Below are positions 7,774-14,505 of a stretch of DNA of 26,640 nucleotides, piece after piece. Made by a program: the position numbers and the translations under genes. The stretch's first letter is position 1. Each line of letters starts with the position of its first letter. Origin of the DNA: Gemmatimonadota bacterium (lineage in GTDB: Bacteria > Gemmatimonadota > Gemmatimonadetes > Gemmatimonadales > GWC2-71-9); assembly GCA_017889745.1 (NCBI GenBank), contig JAGGAG010000013.1, forward strand, positions 1 through 26,640. Reading direction: 5' to 3'. The notes beneath the pieces are model-generated. The model did no database searches, was not told the DNA's origin, and saw only the letters and a program-made list of their open reading frames with translations.

Positions 7774-9264
7774 TCAGGGGAGACGTTCCGCCGCCGGCTC
7801 GGTTGCACCCTGCAGTGGCGCCGGCGCCGGCGCGGCCTGGTTACCCGCGCGGCGGAGGTGCCAGGCGCGGGTGATGGACCCGATGGCGAGCCAGAGTGCG
7901 AGCAACGCCACCGGTACCGCCACAACGCGGGGCCAGATGAAGGCCAGGGCCGCGATGGCGACGAGGAGCACGCCCATCGAGCCCATGAGCCGACTCTCCG
8001 CCGGACCAAGTTCACGCCGGTTGGCGATGGCGGCGCCAACCGTGTTTACCCAGCGCACCGCACTCGTCGCCGCGCGGCTCGAGGTTCCCCTGCGCAGGCG
8101 GTGCCAGCGCCGGTGGCCAGCGGGATGGATGATCGGCTGCACCCGCGACCGCTTCGACAGCACGATCTCCGTGGCGTTGCCCAGGTCCTCGAGGTAGATC
8201 GCCTCGAGCTCACGGGCAAAGCCGGCGTCTTCGACCGCGACGTCGAGTTCGTAGTTCCCCAGCCAGCTCTGCAGGTTGAGGTTCGTCGAGCCGACCCGGG
8301 CCCATTGCCCATCGACGACCGAGGTCTTGGCGTGCAGCATGGAGCCGTTCCACTCGAAGACCCGCACACCCGCCTCGAGCAGCGGACGGTAGCCGGAGCG
8401 CGAGAGCGGGCTCACGAGCGGCACGTCGCTTGATCCGGGGACGAGCAGGCGCACGTCCACGCCATCGCGCGCGGCGGTGCACAGTGCCTGCACGTACGTC
8501 GGCAAGCCCACGAAGTAGGCATCGGTGAGCCAGAGCGTCTTCTGCGCCAGGGACGACATCGTGAGATCGAGCCGGTAGACGCCGGTCGTGGCGGGCGCGG
8601 TGGCGATGACGCGCAGCGCCATGTCGCCGCAAGGCGCGATGGATGCCGGCGGCGTGAGATCGGCAACGGGGATCGGCTCACCGGTAATGGCCCACACCTC
8701 GGCGAAGGCCGCTTCGAGGTCGACCAACGCGGGGCCCTCGAGCGCCACGCCCATGTCGCGCCAGGGGTCAAGTCCCTTCGATGCGTCCCCCTCCCAGCGG
8801 GCGCTGAGGCAGAGGCCGGTGACGAACCCGATGCGGCCGTCGACGGCGAGCATCTTCCGGTGATCGCGCGTGAGCCAGCCGAACGGGTTGTCTATCCGGG
8901 CCGGGTTGAAGCAGCGCACTTCCACGCCGGCGTCGCGCAGCACACCGTAGAAGCGGGATCCCGACTCGCCGAGGCAGCCGACCCAGTCGTACAGCAGCCG
9001 CACCTTCACGCCGGCCCGGGCCTTGGCCGCCAGCGCCTCGGCGAAGCGCCGGCCGGTGCGATCGTCGGAGATGATGTAGCACTCGAAGCAGATGGTGCGC
9101 TCGGCGCTCTCGATGGCGTGCATCCACTCGGGAAAATTTCCGGCCGCGTCGCGGAGGATCCGCACCCGGTTGCCCTCGACCAGTGGCGCGCCGGCCGAGC
9201 GCGACAGCAACTGCGCCGCATAGGCGCGGAGCGGCGACGCCGGACGCGGCTTGATGGCGGTCAC
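7774..9264 (-). CDS. Phospholipase D-family protein, cardiolipin synthase-like
   Basis: The protein has 496 residues with two PLD (HKD) motifs: H135-x-K137-x4-D142 (DHRKMLAVDG) and H311-x-K313-x4-D318 (LHAKTSVVDG), each followed by the usual G-x-x-N/T region (GSTNLN). This arrangement is that of bacterial cardiolipin synthases, which join two phosphatidylglycerols, or of related phosphatidyl transferases. Unlike classical Cls, no membrane helices are at the N-terminus. Instead, two hydrophobic segments lie at the C-terminus (about 429-445 and 447-464), so the enzyme is probably tail-anchored. The start is a GTG overlapping the stop of the SafE-like gene (GTGA). Upstream sequence in this frame is translation of the overlapping gene and was rejected. 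The M1 peptidase begins 111 bp downstream. Confidence 0.9.
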   Translation of the reverse strand: MTAIKPRPASPLRAYAAQLLSRSAGAPLVEGNRVRILRDAAGNFPEWMHAIESAERTICFECYIISDDRTGRRFAEALAAKARAGVKVRLLYDWVGCLGESGSRFYGVLRDAGVEVRCFNPARIDNPFGWLTRDHRKMLAVDGRIGFVTGLCLSARWEGDASKGLDPWRDMGVALEGPALVDLEAAFAEVWAITGEPIPVADLTPPASIAPCGDMALRVIATAPATTGVYRLDLTMSSLAQKTLWLTDAYFVGLPTYVQALCTAARDGVDVRLLVPGSSDVPLVSPLSRSGYRPLLEAGVRVFEWNGSMLHAKTSVVDGQWARVGSTNLNLQSWLGNYELDVAVEDAGFARELEAIYLEDLGNATEIVLSKRSRVQPIIHPAGHRRWHRLRRGTSSRAATSAVRWVNTVGAAIANRRELGPAESRLMGSMGVLLVAIAALAFIWPRVVAVPVALLALWLAIGSITRAWHLRRAGNQAAPAPAPLQGATEPAAERLP

Positions 9265-9914
9265 GGCATCGCCCCATGCTGGTGCGCGCCGCCCGTGGCC
9301 CGCATGCCGCTCCCGATCCACCCCTCGCGCATGGCGATCGACCAGAGCCCCACGATCAGCATTCCCGCGGCCAGCAGGCGGCGGGGCCAGAGCCCGTGCC
9401 GCAGCGCACGCCCCAGCCCGGCCGCGAGCATCGCGAGCGCGGGAACGGTGCCGAGCCCGAAGAGGACCATGGCCAGTGCGCCGAGGGGCACGTTGCCGAG
9501 CGCGACCGGGAGTGCCAGCGCGGCGTAGACCAGGCCGCATGGAAGCAGCCCGTTGGCCATGCCGAAGAGGTAGCGCGATGCGGGTGCATCGCGGGAGAGG
9601 AGCCGGGTCATCGTGCCGCCCACGCCGGGAATGGCGAGCCGCGGTTCCGGCAGCAGCCCGGCCAGCGCCCCGGCGAACCACACGAGCAGCACCGCCGACA
9701 CCGCGGCGGACACCCAGGGTGGCCCGGGCAGGGCGCGACCCAGTAGCGCGGCCACCGACCCGAGCCCAGCATAGGTGGTGAGCCGACCGAGGTGCCAGGC
9801 GATGGCGCCCCCGTGCGTGCGGGAACATGCGGCTGCGAACCCCCCGCACATGGCGATGCAATGGGGGCTTCCGATCAGTCCCGCGAGCAAGGCGCCGAGC
9901 AGCAGGGACGTCAT
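9261..9914 (-). CDS. SafE/DsbD_2-type membrane transporter associated with cbb3 oxidase
   Basis: The protein has 217 residues and is almost wholly hydrophobic, with about six membrane helices. Near the N-terminus it has GSPHCIAMCGGF, which gives H18, C19 and C23, and a second motif NGLLPCGLVYAA (C126). These are the signature of the sulfite exporter TauE/SafE or cytochrome c biogenesis (DsbD_2) type proteins commonly encoded beside cbb3 oxidase genes, where a role in copper or redox delivery is usual. The cysteines and the GGAHQHG tail could bind metal. It is read divergently from ccoN, 153 bp apart, and its stop overlaps the PLD gene by 4 bp. The cbb3 context supports an oxidase maturation role; the exact substrate is inferred. 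No strong RBS is visible. Confidence 0.85.
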   Translation of the reverse strand: MTSLLLGALLAGLIGSPHCIAMCGGFAAACSRTHGGAIAWHLGRLTTYAGLGSVAALLGRALPGPPWVSAAVSAVLLVWFAGALAGLLPEPRLAIPGVGGTMTRLLSRDAPASRYLFGMANGLLPCGLVYAALALPVALGNVPLGALAMVLFGLGTVPALAMLAAGLGRALRHGLWPRRLLAAGMLIVGLWSIAMREGWIGSGMRATGGAHQHGAMP

Positions 9915-10067
9915 GTGGCGGGGAAACCGGAGTATGAAGAGTTATTCACGAAGTCTTGCCCGTGACTACAGGTTGCCACCGTAGTATATCCGACGAGTCC
10001 GGCGGCCCGGCCCGGCCGGGCAGCTAGCTGTTCACGTCCATCATACCCCTACCCGGCGGTTTAAATC
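9915..10067. promoter_or_regulatory. Divergent intergenic region between the SafE-like gene and ccoN
   Basis: This 153-bp stretch separates two divergently read genes and must hold promoters for both. It is locally richer in A and T than the genes around it. TATACT on the minus strand (9988-9983) resembles a -10 box, but no convincing -35 is 17 bp away on either strand. No clear FNR/Anr box (TTGAT-N4-ATCAA) is present. An in-frame TAA at 10062-10064 rules out a ccoN start upstream of the GTG at 10068. Confidence 0.4.
10010..10030. repeat. Two abutting palindromes upstream of ccoN
   Basis: GCCCGGCCGGGC (10010-10021) is a perfect 12-bp palindrome and CAGCTAGCTG (10021-10030) a perfect 10-bp palindrome, sharing one base. 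They lie 38-58 bp upstream of the ccoN start in the divergent promoter region, a place where an operator would be expected. In GC-rich DNA short palindromes arise by chance, so function is only suggested. Confidence 0.35.
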
Positions 10068-11552
10068 GTGGCCACTGTCCCGAGTCCGGACGCGACCCCT
10101 TCGCAGGCGGCGCCCGCCCGCGCGCTGTCGGCCGGCGTGTACGACGACGCCATCGTCAAGCTGTTCTTCACGGCGACCGTGACCTGGGCGCTGGTCGGCA
10201 TGCTCCTGGGCGTCTTTATCGCGCTCGAGCTCGCCTGGTGGCCCGCCAACGCGGGGATCGCGCAGCTCACCTTCGGGCGGCTGCGTCCGCTGCATACCAA
10301 CGCAGTGATCTTCGCCTTCTGCGGCAACATCTGCTTCACCGGCATCTACTACTCGATGCAGCGGCTGCTGAAGACGCGGATGTGGAACGACACGCTGTCC
10401 CGGCTGCACTTCTGGGGCTGGCAGCTCATCATCGTGTCGGCCGCCTTGACGCTGCCCTTCGGCCTGACGCAATCACACGAGTATGCCGAGCTGATCTGGC
10501 CGATCGACTGGGCCATCACGATCGTCTGGGTGATCTTCGCGATCAACTTCTTCGGCACGATCGCCGTCCGGAAGGTCGATCACCTGTACGTGGCCATCTG
10601 GTTCTACATGTCCTTCGTGATCACGATTGCCGTGCTGCACATCGTGAACAACCTCCAGATCCCTGCCACCCTCACCCGTTCATACCCGGTCTTCGGCGGG
10701 CTGACCGACGCCCTGGTGCAGTGGTGGTACGGCCACAACGCCGTGGCGTTCTTCCTGACCACGCCGTTCCTGGGGCTCATGTACTATTTCCTGCCCCGGG
10801 CCGTCGAGAAGCCGGTCTACAGCTACCGGCTGTCGATCATCCACTTCTGGTCGCTGGTATTCCTCTACATCTGGGCCGGCCCGCACCACCTGCTCTATTC
10901 CGCGGTGCCGGAGTGGGCGCAGACCCTGGGCATGGTGTTCAGCATCATGCTGATCGCGCCGTCCTGGGGCGGCATGATCAACGGCCTGCTGACGCTTCGC
11001 GGGGCGTGGGACCGGGTGCGTACCGACCCGATCCTCAAGTTCATGGTGGTGGCCGTGAGCTTCTACGGCATGGCGACGTTCGAGGGACCGCTGCTGTCGA
11101 TCCGCGCGGTGAACGCGCTGGGCCACTACACCAACTGGATCATCGGGCACGTCCACAGCGGCGCGCTCGGCTGGAACGGCATGCTGTCGTTCGCGATCCT
11201 GTACTGGCTGTATCCCCGGCTCTTCGGCCGTCCGCTGGCGAAGCCGGAGTGGGTCACCACCCACTTCTGGATCGCGACCACGGGCATCGTGCTGTACACC
11301 GTCTCGATGTGGGCGGGCGGCCTGACCGAGGGCCTGTTCTGGCGCGCCATCGATGCCACCACCGGCCAGCTTCGGTACCCGGTCTGGGCGTACGTGGTGG
11401 AGAAGCTGGCGCCGTTCTACTGGATGCGCCTGGCCGGCGGCACCCTTTTCTTCGGCGGGGTGGTGCTCATGGCACTCAACTTCATCATCTCGGCCCGCGC
11501 GGCGCGCGCCACGACACCCGCGACCGGCGACGTCCTGCCGGCCCGCGCCTAG
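10068..11552 (+). CDS. ccoN: cbb3-type cytochrome c oxidase subunit I (CcoN)
   Basis: This is the haem-copper catalytic subunit that reduces oxygen to water in the inner membrane, giving high oxygen affinity. It has 494 residues and about 12 helices, the normal size. Visible ligands are H76 (low-spin haem b, RPLHTN), H223 (CuB, YGHNAV), H273-H274 (CuB, AGPHH), Y267 (the position of the cross-linked tyrosine of C-type oxidases, 44 residues after H223), H361 (haem b3) and H363 (low-spin haem b) in GHVHSGALGWNG. All active-site residues are present. The start is a GTG just after an in-frame TAA. It is the first gene of an eight-gene operon; ccoO follows after 14 bp. Confidence 0.98.
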   Translation: MATVPSPDATPSQAAPARALSAGVYDDAIVKLFFTATVTWALVGMLLGVFIALELAWWPANAGIAQLTFGRLRPLHTNAVIFAFCGNICFTGIYYSMQRLLKTRMWNDTLSRLHFWGWQLIIVSAALTLPFGLTQSHEYAELIWPIDWAITIVWVIFAINFFGTIAVRKVDHLYVAIWFYMSFVITIAVLHIVNNLQIPATLTRSYPVFGGLTDALVQWWYGHNAVAFFLTTPFLGLMYYFLPRAVEKPVYSYRLSIIHFWSLVFLYIWAGPHHLLYSAVPEWAQTLGMVFSIMLIAPSWGGMINGLLTLRGAWDRVRTDPILKFMVVAVSFYGMATFEGPLLSIRAVNALGHYTNWIIGHVHSGALGWNGMLSFAILYWLYPRLFGRPLAKPEWVTTHFWIATTGIVLYTVSMWAGGLTEGLFWRAIDATTGQLRYPVWAYVVEKLAPFYWMRLAGGTLFFGGVVLMALNFIISARAARATTPATGDVLPARA

Positions 11553-11566
11553 GCAAGGGGACCACC

Positions 11567-12283
11567 ATGGCGGAAGCACAGAAGGACTCCTGGCACCGGC
11601 GGGTCATCGAGGCGAAGGGGGGCACGATGGCGATCTTCACCGCCATCGCGATCTCGGTCGGCGGCCTGGTAGAGATCACCCCGATGTTCAGCGCCAAGCT
11701 GGGGCCGGAGCATCTTGCCGGCGTCACCCCGCTGACGCCGCTCGAGGCGGCGGGCCGCGACATCTACATCCGCGAGGGCTGCTTCACCTGCCACTCGCAG
11801 ATGATCCGGCCCACCCGCGCCGAGATGCTGCGGTATGGCGAGTGGACCCGCGCCGGCGAATACGAGTACGACCATCCCTTCCTGCTCGGGTCGCGGCGCA
11901 TCGGGCCCGACCTGCAGCGGGTGGGCGGGAAGTATCCTGACGCCTGGCACTACCAGCACATGAAGGACCCGCGCAGCACGTCGCCCGGGAGCGTCATGCC
12001 GACCTATCCGTGGCTCTATACCGCCAAGGTCGACCCTCTCGAAGTGGCCGCAACGGTTCGCACGCTGCGCAAGGTCGGGGTGCCGTACGACGACCAGACC
12101 ATCGCCGACATTCCGCAGCAGATACAGGCGGAGGGCACCGCGATCGTCGCGAGCCTCAAGACCGGCGGGTTCACCGCCGCACCGGACGACGAGATCGTCG
12201 CGTTGATCGCCTACCTGCAGCGCCTGGGCAAGGACGGCACGGCGGCGATCAAGGCCGGCGCCACCAAGGCACCGGCGCCATGA
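11567..12283 (+). CDS. ccoO: cbb3 oxidase subunit II, monohaem membrane cytochrome c (CcoO)
   Basis: CcoO passes electrons from the c-type haem chain to CcoN. The protein has 238 residues: a short cytoplasmic N-terminus, one membrane anchor (about 20-36), then a periplasmic cytochrome c domain with haem motif CFTCH at 72-76 and a likely axial methionine at M144 in GSVMPTYPWL. The stretch SQMIRP after the haem motif is typical of CcoO. The ATG has a Shine-Dalgarno run (AAGGGG, about 6 bases upstream). The stop overlaps the start of ccoQ in ATGA. Size and motifs are normal. Confidence 0.97.
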   Translation: MAEAQKDSWHRRVIEAKGGTMAIFTAIAISVGGLVEITPMFSAKLGPEHLAGVTPLTPLEAAGRDIYIREGCFTCHSQMIRPTRAEMLRYGEWTRAGEYEYDHPFLLGSRRIGPDLQRVGGKYPDAWHYQHMKDPRSTSPGSVMPTYPWLYTAKVDPLEVAATVRTLRKVGVPYDDQTIADIPQQIQAEGTAIVASLKTGGFTAAPDDEIVALIAYLQRLGKDGTAAIKAGATKAPAP

Positions 12284-12459
12284 ACCCGCTCATCCGGGAG
12301 GCGGCCGAGAGCGTGCAGGGCGGGTGGCTGCTCGGGGTCATGACGGTGGTCTTTTTCACCTGCTTCGTCGCATGGATCGCATGGGCCTGGGCGCCACGGA
12401 ATCGCGCCCGCCTGGAGGAGGCGGCGCGGCAGCCTTTTACGGATGGAGGCGACCAGTGA
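12280..12459 (+). CDS. ccoQ: cbb3 oxidase small subunit CcoQ (FixQ)
   Basis: This 59-residue protein has a single membrane helix (about 15-38, rich in tryptophan and phenylalanine) and a charged cytoplasmic tail (RNRARLEEAARQ), the usual CcoQ form. CcoQ stabilises the interaction of CcoP with the CcoNO core. The assignment rests on size, topology and its place between ccoO and ccoP. Its ATG overlaps the ccoO stop (ATGA) and its TGA overlaps the ccoP start (GTGA). Confidence 0.88.
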   Translation: MNPLIREAAESVQGGWLLGVMTVVFFTCFVAWIAWAWAPRNRARLEEAARQPFTDGGDQ

Positions 12460-12962
12460 GCAAGAAGGAACGCGACCAGATCCTGGGTCACGGGGCCGAG
12501 AGCGACGGCATCGAGGAGTACGATAACCCGATGCCCAACTGGTGGGTGGGGCTCTTCTACGCCACGATCGTGTGGGCCGCCGGATACGTTGCGTACTACC
12601 ACTTCATCGCGAAGAAGTCCTACGTGAGGGAGCTGGCGGCACAGATGGCCGAGGCGGAGCAGCGGTGGCCCCGGTCGACCCAGCTCGCGAAGGTCGAGAT
12701 GACACCCGCGGCCATCGCGGCGGGCGAGGTAGTGTTCCAGGCCAACTGCGCGGCTTGCCACGGTGCCGCCCTCCAGGGCGGTATCGGCCCCAACCTGGTG
12801 GACACCACCTGGATCCATGGGAGCACGCCGGAGGAGATCGTCGCGACGATCACGAACGGGGTGGCGGCCAAGGGCATGCCGACGTGGGGGCCGATCCTCG
12901 GCAATGAAAAGGTCGGGGAAGTGGCAGCATATATCATTTCGAAGGGCCAGGCGCCGCAGTAG
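12456..12962 (+). CDS. ccoP: cbb3 oxidase subunit III CcoP, short monohaem form
   Basis: CcoP accepts electrons from soluble cytochrome c or the bc1 complex. This copy starts at a GTG with GGAGG 6 bases upstream, overlapping the ccoQ stop. The N-terminus DGIEEYDNPMPNWW is the CcoP signature, followed by one membrane helix (about 31-51), a short linker and one cytochrome c domain with CAACH at 98-102 and a likely axial methionine M141 (KGMPTWG). Typical CcoP proteins have about 290-320 residues and two CxxCH domains. This one has 168 residues and a single motif, so a complete haem domain is absent. The frame is intact with a normal C-terminus, so this is not a sequencing break within the domain. 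Confidence 0.94.
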   Translation: MSKKERDQILGHGAESDGIEEYDNPMPNWWVGLFYATIVWAAGYVAYYHFIAKKSYVRELAAQMAEAEQRWPRSTQLAKVEMTPAAIAAGEVVFQANCAACHGAALQGGIGPNLVDTTWIHGSTPEEIVATITNGVAAKGMPTWGPILGNEKVGEVAAYIISKGQAPQ

Positions 12963-12998
12963 GCCTGTACCCTTCACGGGAATAGAGGGAGGCAGTAC

Positions 12999-14378
12999 AT
13001 GACGAGCCTGCTGGCGAAGCTCGGCTTCGCCGAGGGGGTTCGGGCGTGGGTATACCCGCAGTCGATCGGGGGACGGTTCCAGCGCCTGCACCGCATCAGC
13101 GGGGTGATCCTGCTGGCCATCCTGCTGGGCGTCCCCTGGATCCGCATCGGCGGTTACCCGTTGCTCCAGGCGGACATCCCGGGACGACGGCTGTACGCGT
13201 TCGGCGCCATCTACACGGCGTCGGACACGGTGCTGGTCCTGATCCTGTCGCTGTCGCTCGCATTCGCACTCTTCTTCTTCACGTCGCTCTTCGGGCGGCT
13301 GTGGTGCGGGTACGCCTGCCCCCAGACGGTCTTCCTCGAGGAGCTGATCCGTCCGATCGAGATGTTCTTCGAGGGCGACCGCAACGCCCGCATGAAGCGG
13401 GATGCCGGACCGCTCACGACCGATCGCGTGCTCCGCCGGCTGGGCAAGTGGGTGGTCTTCGCCCTGGTGGCCGTCATCGGGGCCGCGTCCTTCGTGGGGT
13501 ACTTCACCGACGCGAAGCTCATCTGGACCCTGCGGGCCGGTTCCACCAGCTACGCGTTCACTGGCGTCATGGCGGCGATCGCGTTCCTCGACTTCGCCTG
13601 GTTCCGGGAGCAGTTCTGCATCTACCTCTGCCCGTACGCCCGGTTCCAGGGCGTGATGACCGACGACCACACGCTGCAGATCACCTACGAGACCGGCCGG
13701 GGCGAGCCGCGGGGCGGCGCCGACGCGAAGGTGGACGGCCGCTGCGTGGCCTGCAACCTCTGCGTCAATGTCTGCCCCACCGGGATCGACATCCGCGACG
13801 GCTACCAGCTCGAGTGCATCGGCTGCGCGCGGTGCATCGACGCCTGTGACCACGTGATGGAGAAGCTCGGGCACCCGGGCCTCATCGTGTATGGCACCGA
13901 AGCGGAGGCGCGGGGCGAGGTCCGCAGCCTGCTGCGGCCGCGGCCGCTGGTCTATGGCGGCCTCATCACGGCGCTCGCCGTTTCCGCGGTCCTCGTGCTC
14001 CGGGCCCACGTCAGCTTCGAGGCCGAGCTCTCGCGGAGCCCGGGCTCGACCTTCGTGCTGGACGACGACGACACGATCCGGAACACGTACCTGCTCACCA
14101 TCGGCAACAACGACCCGCGGCCCGGGGCCGACCCGTACACCGTCACGGTGGAGGGTCTGCCCGGCGCGCAGGTGATCGCGCCGCCGATGCAGCTCGGCAC
14201 CAGCGAGGACCGCACGATCCCGGTGGTGGTCCGGCTGCCGCGCGACCGCGGGGTCGCGCGCACGATTCCCTTCCAGTTCCGCATCACCGGGCCGCACGAT
14301 GCCCGGCTGCTGGCCGCCACTTTCATGACGCCCGGGCGCGGCGCCGACGAGGAGCACGATCACCATGAGCACGACTGA
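12999..14378 (+). CDS. ccoG: CcoG (FixG/RdxA) membrane iron-sulfur protein
   Basis: CcoG is a membrane ferredoxin-like protein linked to Cu(II) reduction during cbb3 assembly. It has 459 residues: membrane helices at about 33-50, 74-95, 149-168 and 186-203, the cysteine motifs C103-x3-C107-P and C207-x3-C211-P, two 4Fe-4S motifs (C249-x2-C252-x2-C255-x3-C259-P and C273-x2-C276-x2-C279-x3-C283), a further helix (about 318-335) and a periplasmic Ig-like domain. The C-terminus ends EEHDHHEHD, a histidine-rich tail that could bind copper. The ATG has GGGAGG about 7 bases upstream, and 36 bp separate it from ccoP. The last 14 bp overlap ccoH. Confidence 0.96.
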   Translation: MTSLLAKLGFAEGVRAWVYPQSIGGRFQRLHRISGVILLAILLGVPWIRIGGYPLLQADIPGRRLYAFGAIYTASDTVLVLILSLSLAFALFFFTSLFGRLWCGYACPQTVFLEELIRPIEMFFEGDRNARMKRDAGPLTTDRVLRRLGKWVVFALVAVIGAASFVGYFTDAKLIWTLRAGSTSYAFTGVMAAIAFLDFAWFREQFCIYLCPYARFQGVMTDDHTLQITYETGRGEPRGGADAKVDGRCVACNLCVNVCPTGIDIRDGYQLECIGCARCIDACDHVMEKLGHPGLIVYGTEAEARGEVRSLLRPRPLVYGGLITALAVSAVLVLRAHVSFEAELSRSPGSTFVLDDDDTIRNTYLLTIGNNDPRPGADPYTVTVEGLPGAQVIAPPMQLGTSEDRTIPVVVRLPRDRGVARTIPFQFRITGPHDARLLAATFMTPGRGADEEHDHHEHD

Positions 14379-14505
14379 CCGCCGCTGGCCCATCGGCCTG
14401 CTGATCGCCTTCGTCGTGATGGCCCTGGTGAACGGCGCGTTCGTGTGGGTCGCACTGAGCGGGCGCGATCCCGTCGCCGAGTCCTACCTGACGGAGCCGC
14501 GTTGA
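14365..14505 (+). CDS. ccoH: Miniature CcoH (FixH) cbb3 assembly protein, 46 residues
   Basis: This short gene lies between ccoG and ccoI, where ccoH belongs. It encodes MSTTDRRWPIGLLIAF and continues through one membrane helix (about 9-31), then a short periplasmic end containing SGRDPVAESYL. The RWP-helix-DPVAESY pattern matches the N-terminal anchor of FixH/CcoH, which helps copper insertion and complex stability. Usual CcoH proteins have about 150-170 residues with a periplasmic domain, which is missing here. The ATG has GAGGAG at 14349-14354. It overlaps the ccoG end by 14 bp, and its TGA overlaps the ccoI TTG start. Position and topology support the name; homology is only to the anchor region. 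Confidence 0.75.
   Translation: MSTTDRRWPIGLLIAFVVMALVNGAFVWVALSGRDPVAESYLTEPR

Noticed and set aside
9265..9861. Upstream extension of the PLD gene
   Set aside because: These residues come from a different frame of the SafE-like gene; the GTG at 9264 overlapping its stop is the natural start.
9915..10067. FNR/Anr box upstream of ccoN
   Set aside because: No sequence close to TTGAT-N4-ATCAA is present on either strand.
10238..11566. Long upstream extension of ccoO into ccoN
   Set aside because: Sequence before the ATG at 11567 is out-of-frame translation of ccoN; the ATG has a good RBS and the family N-terminus.
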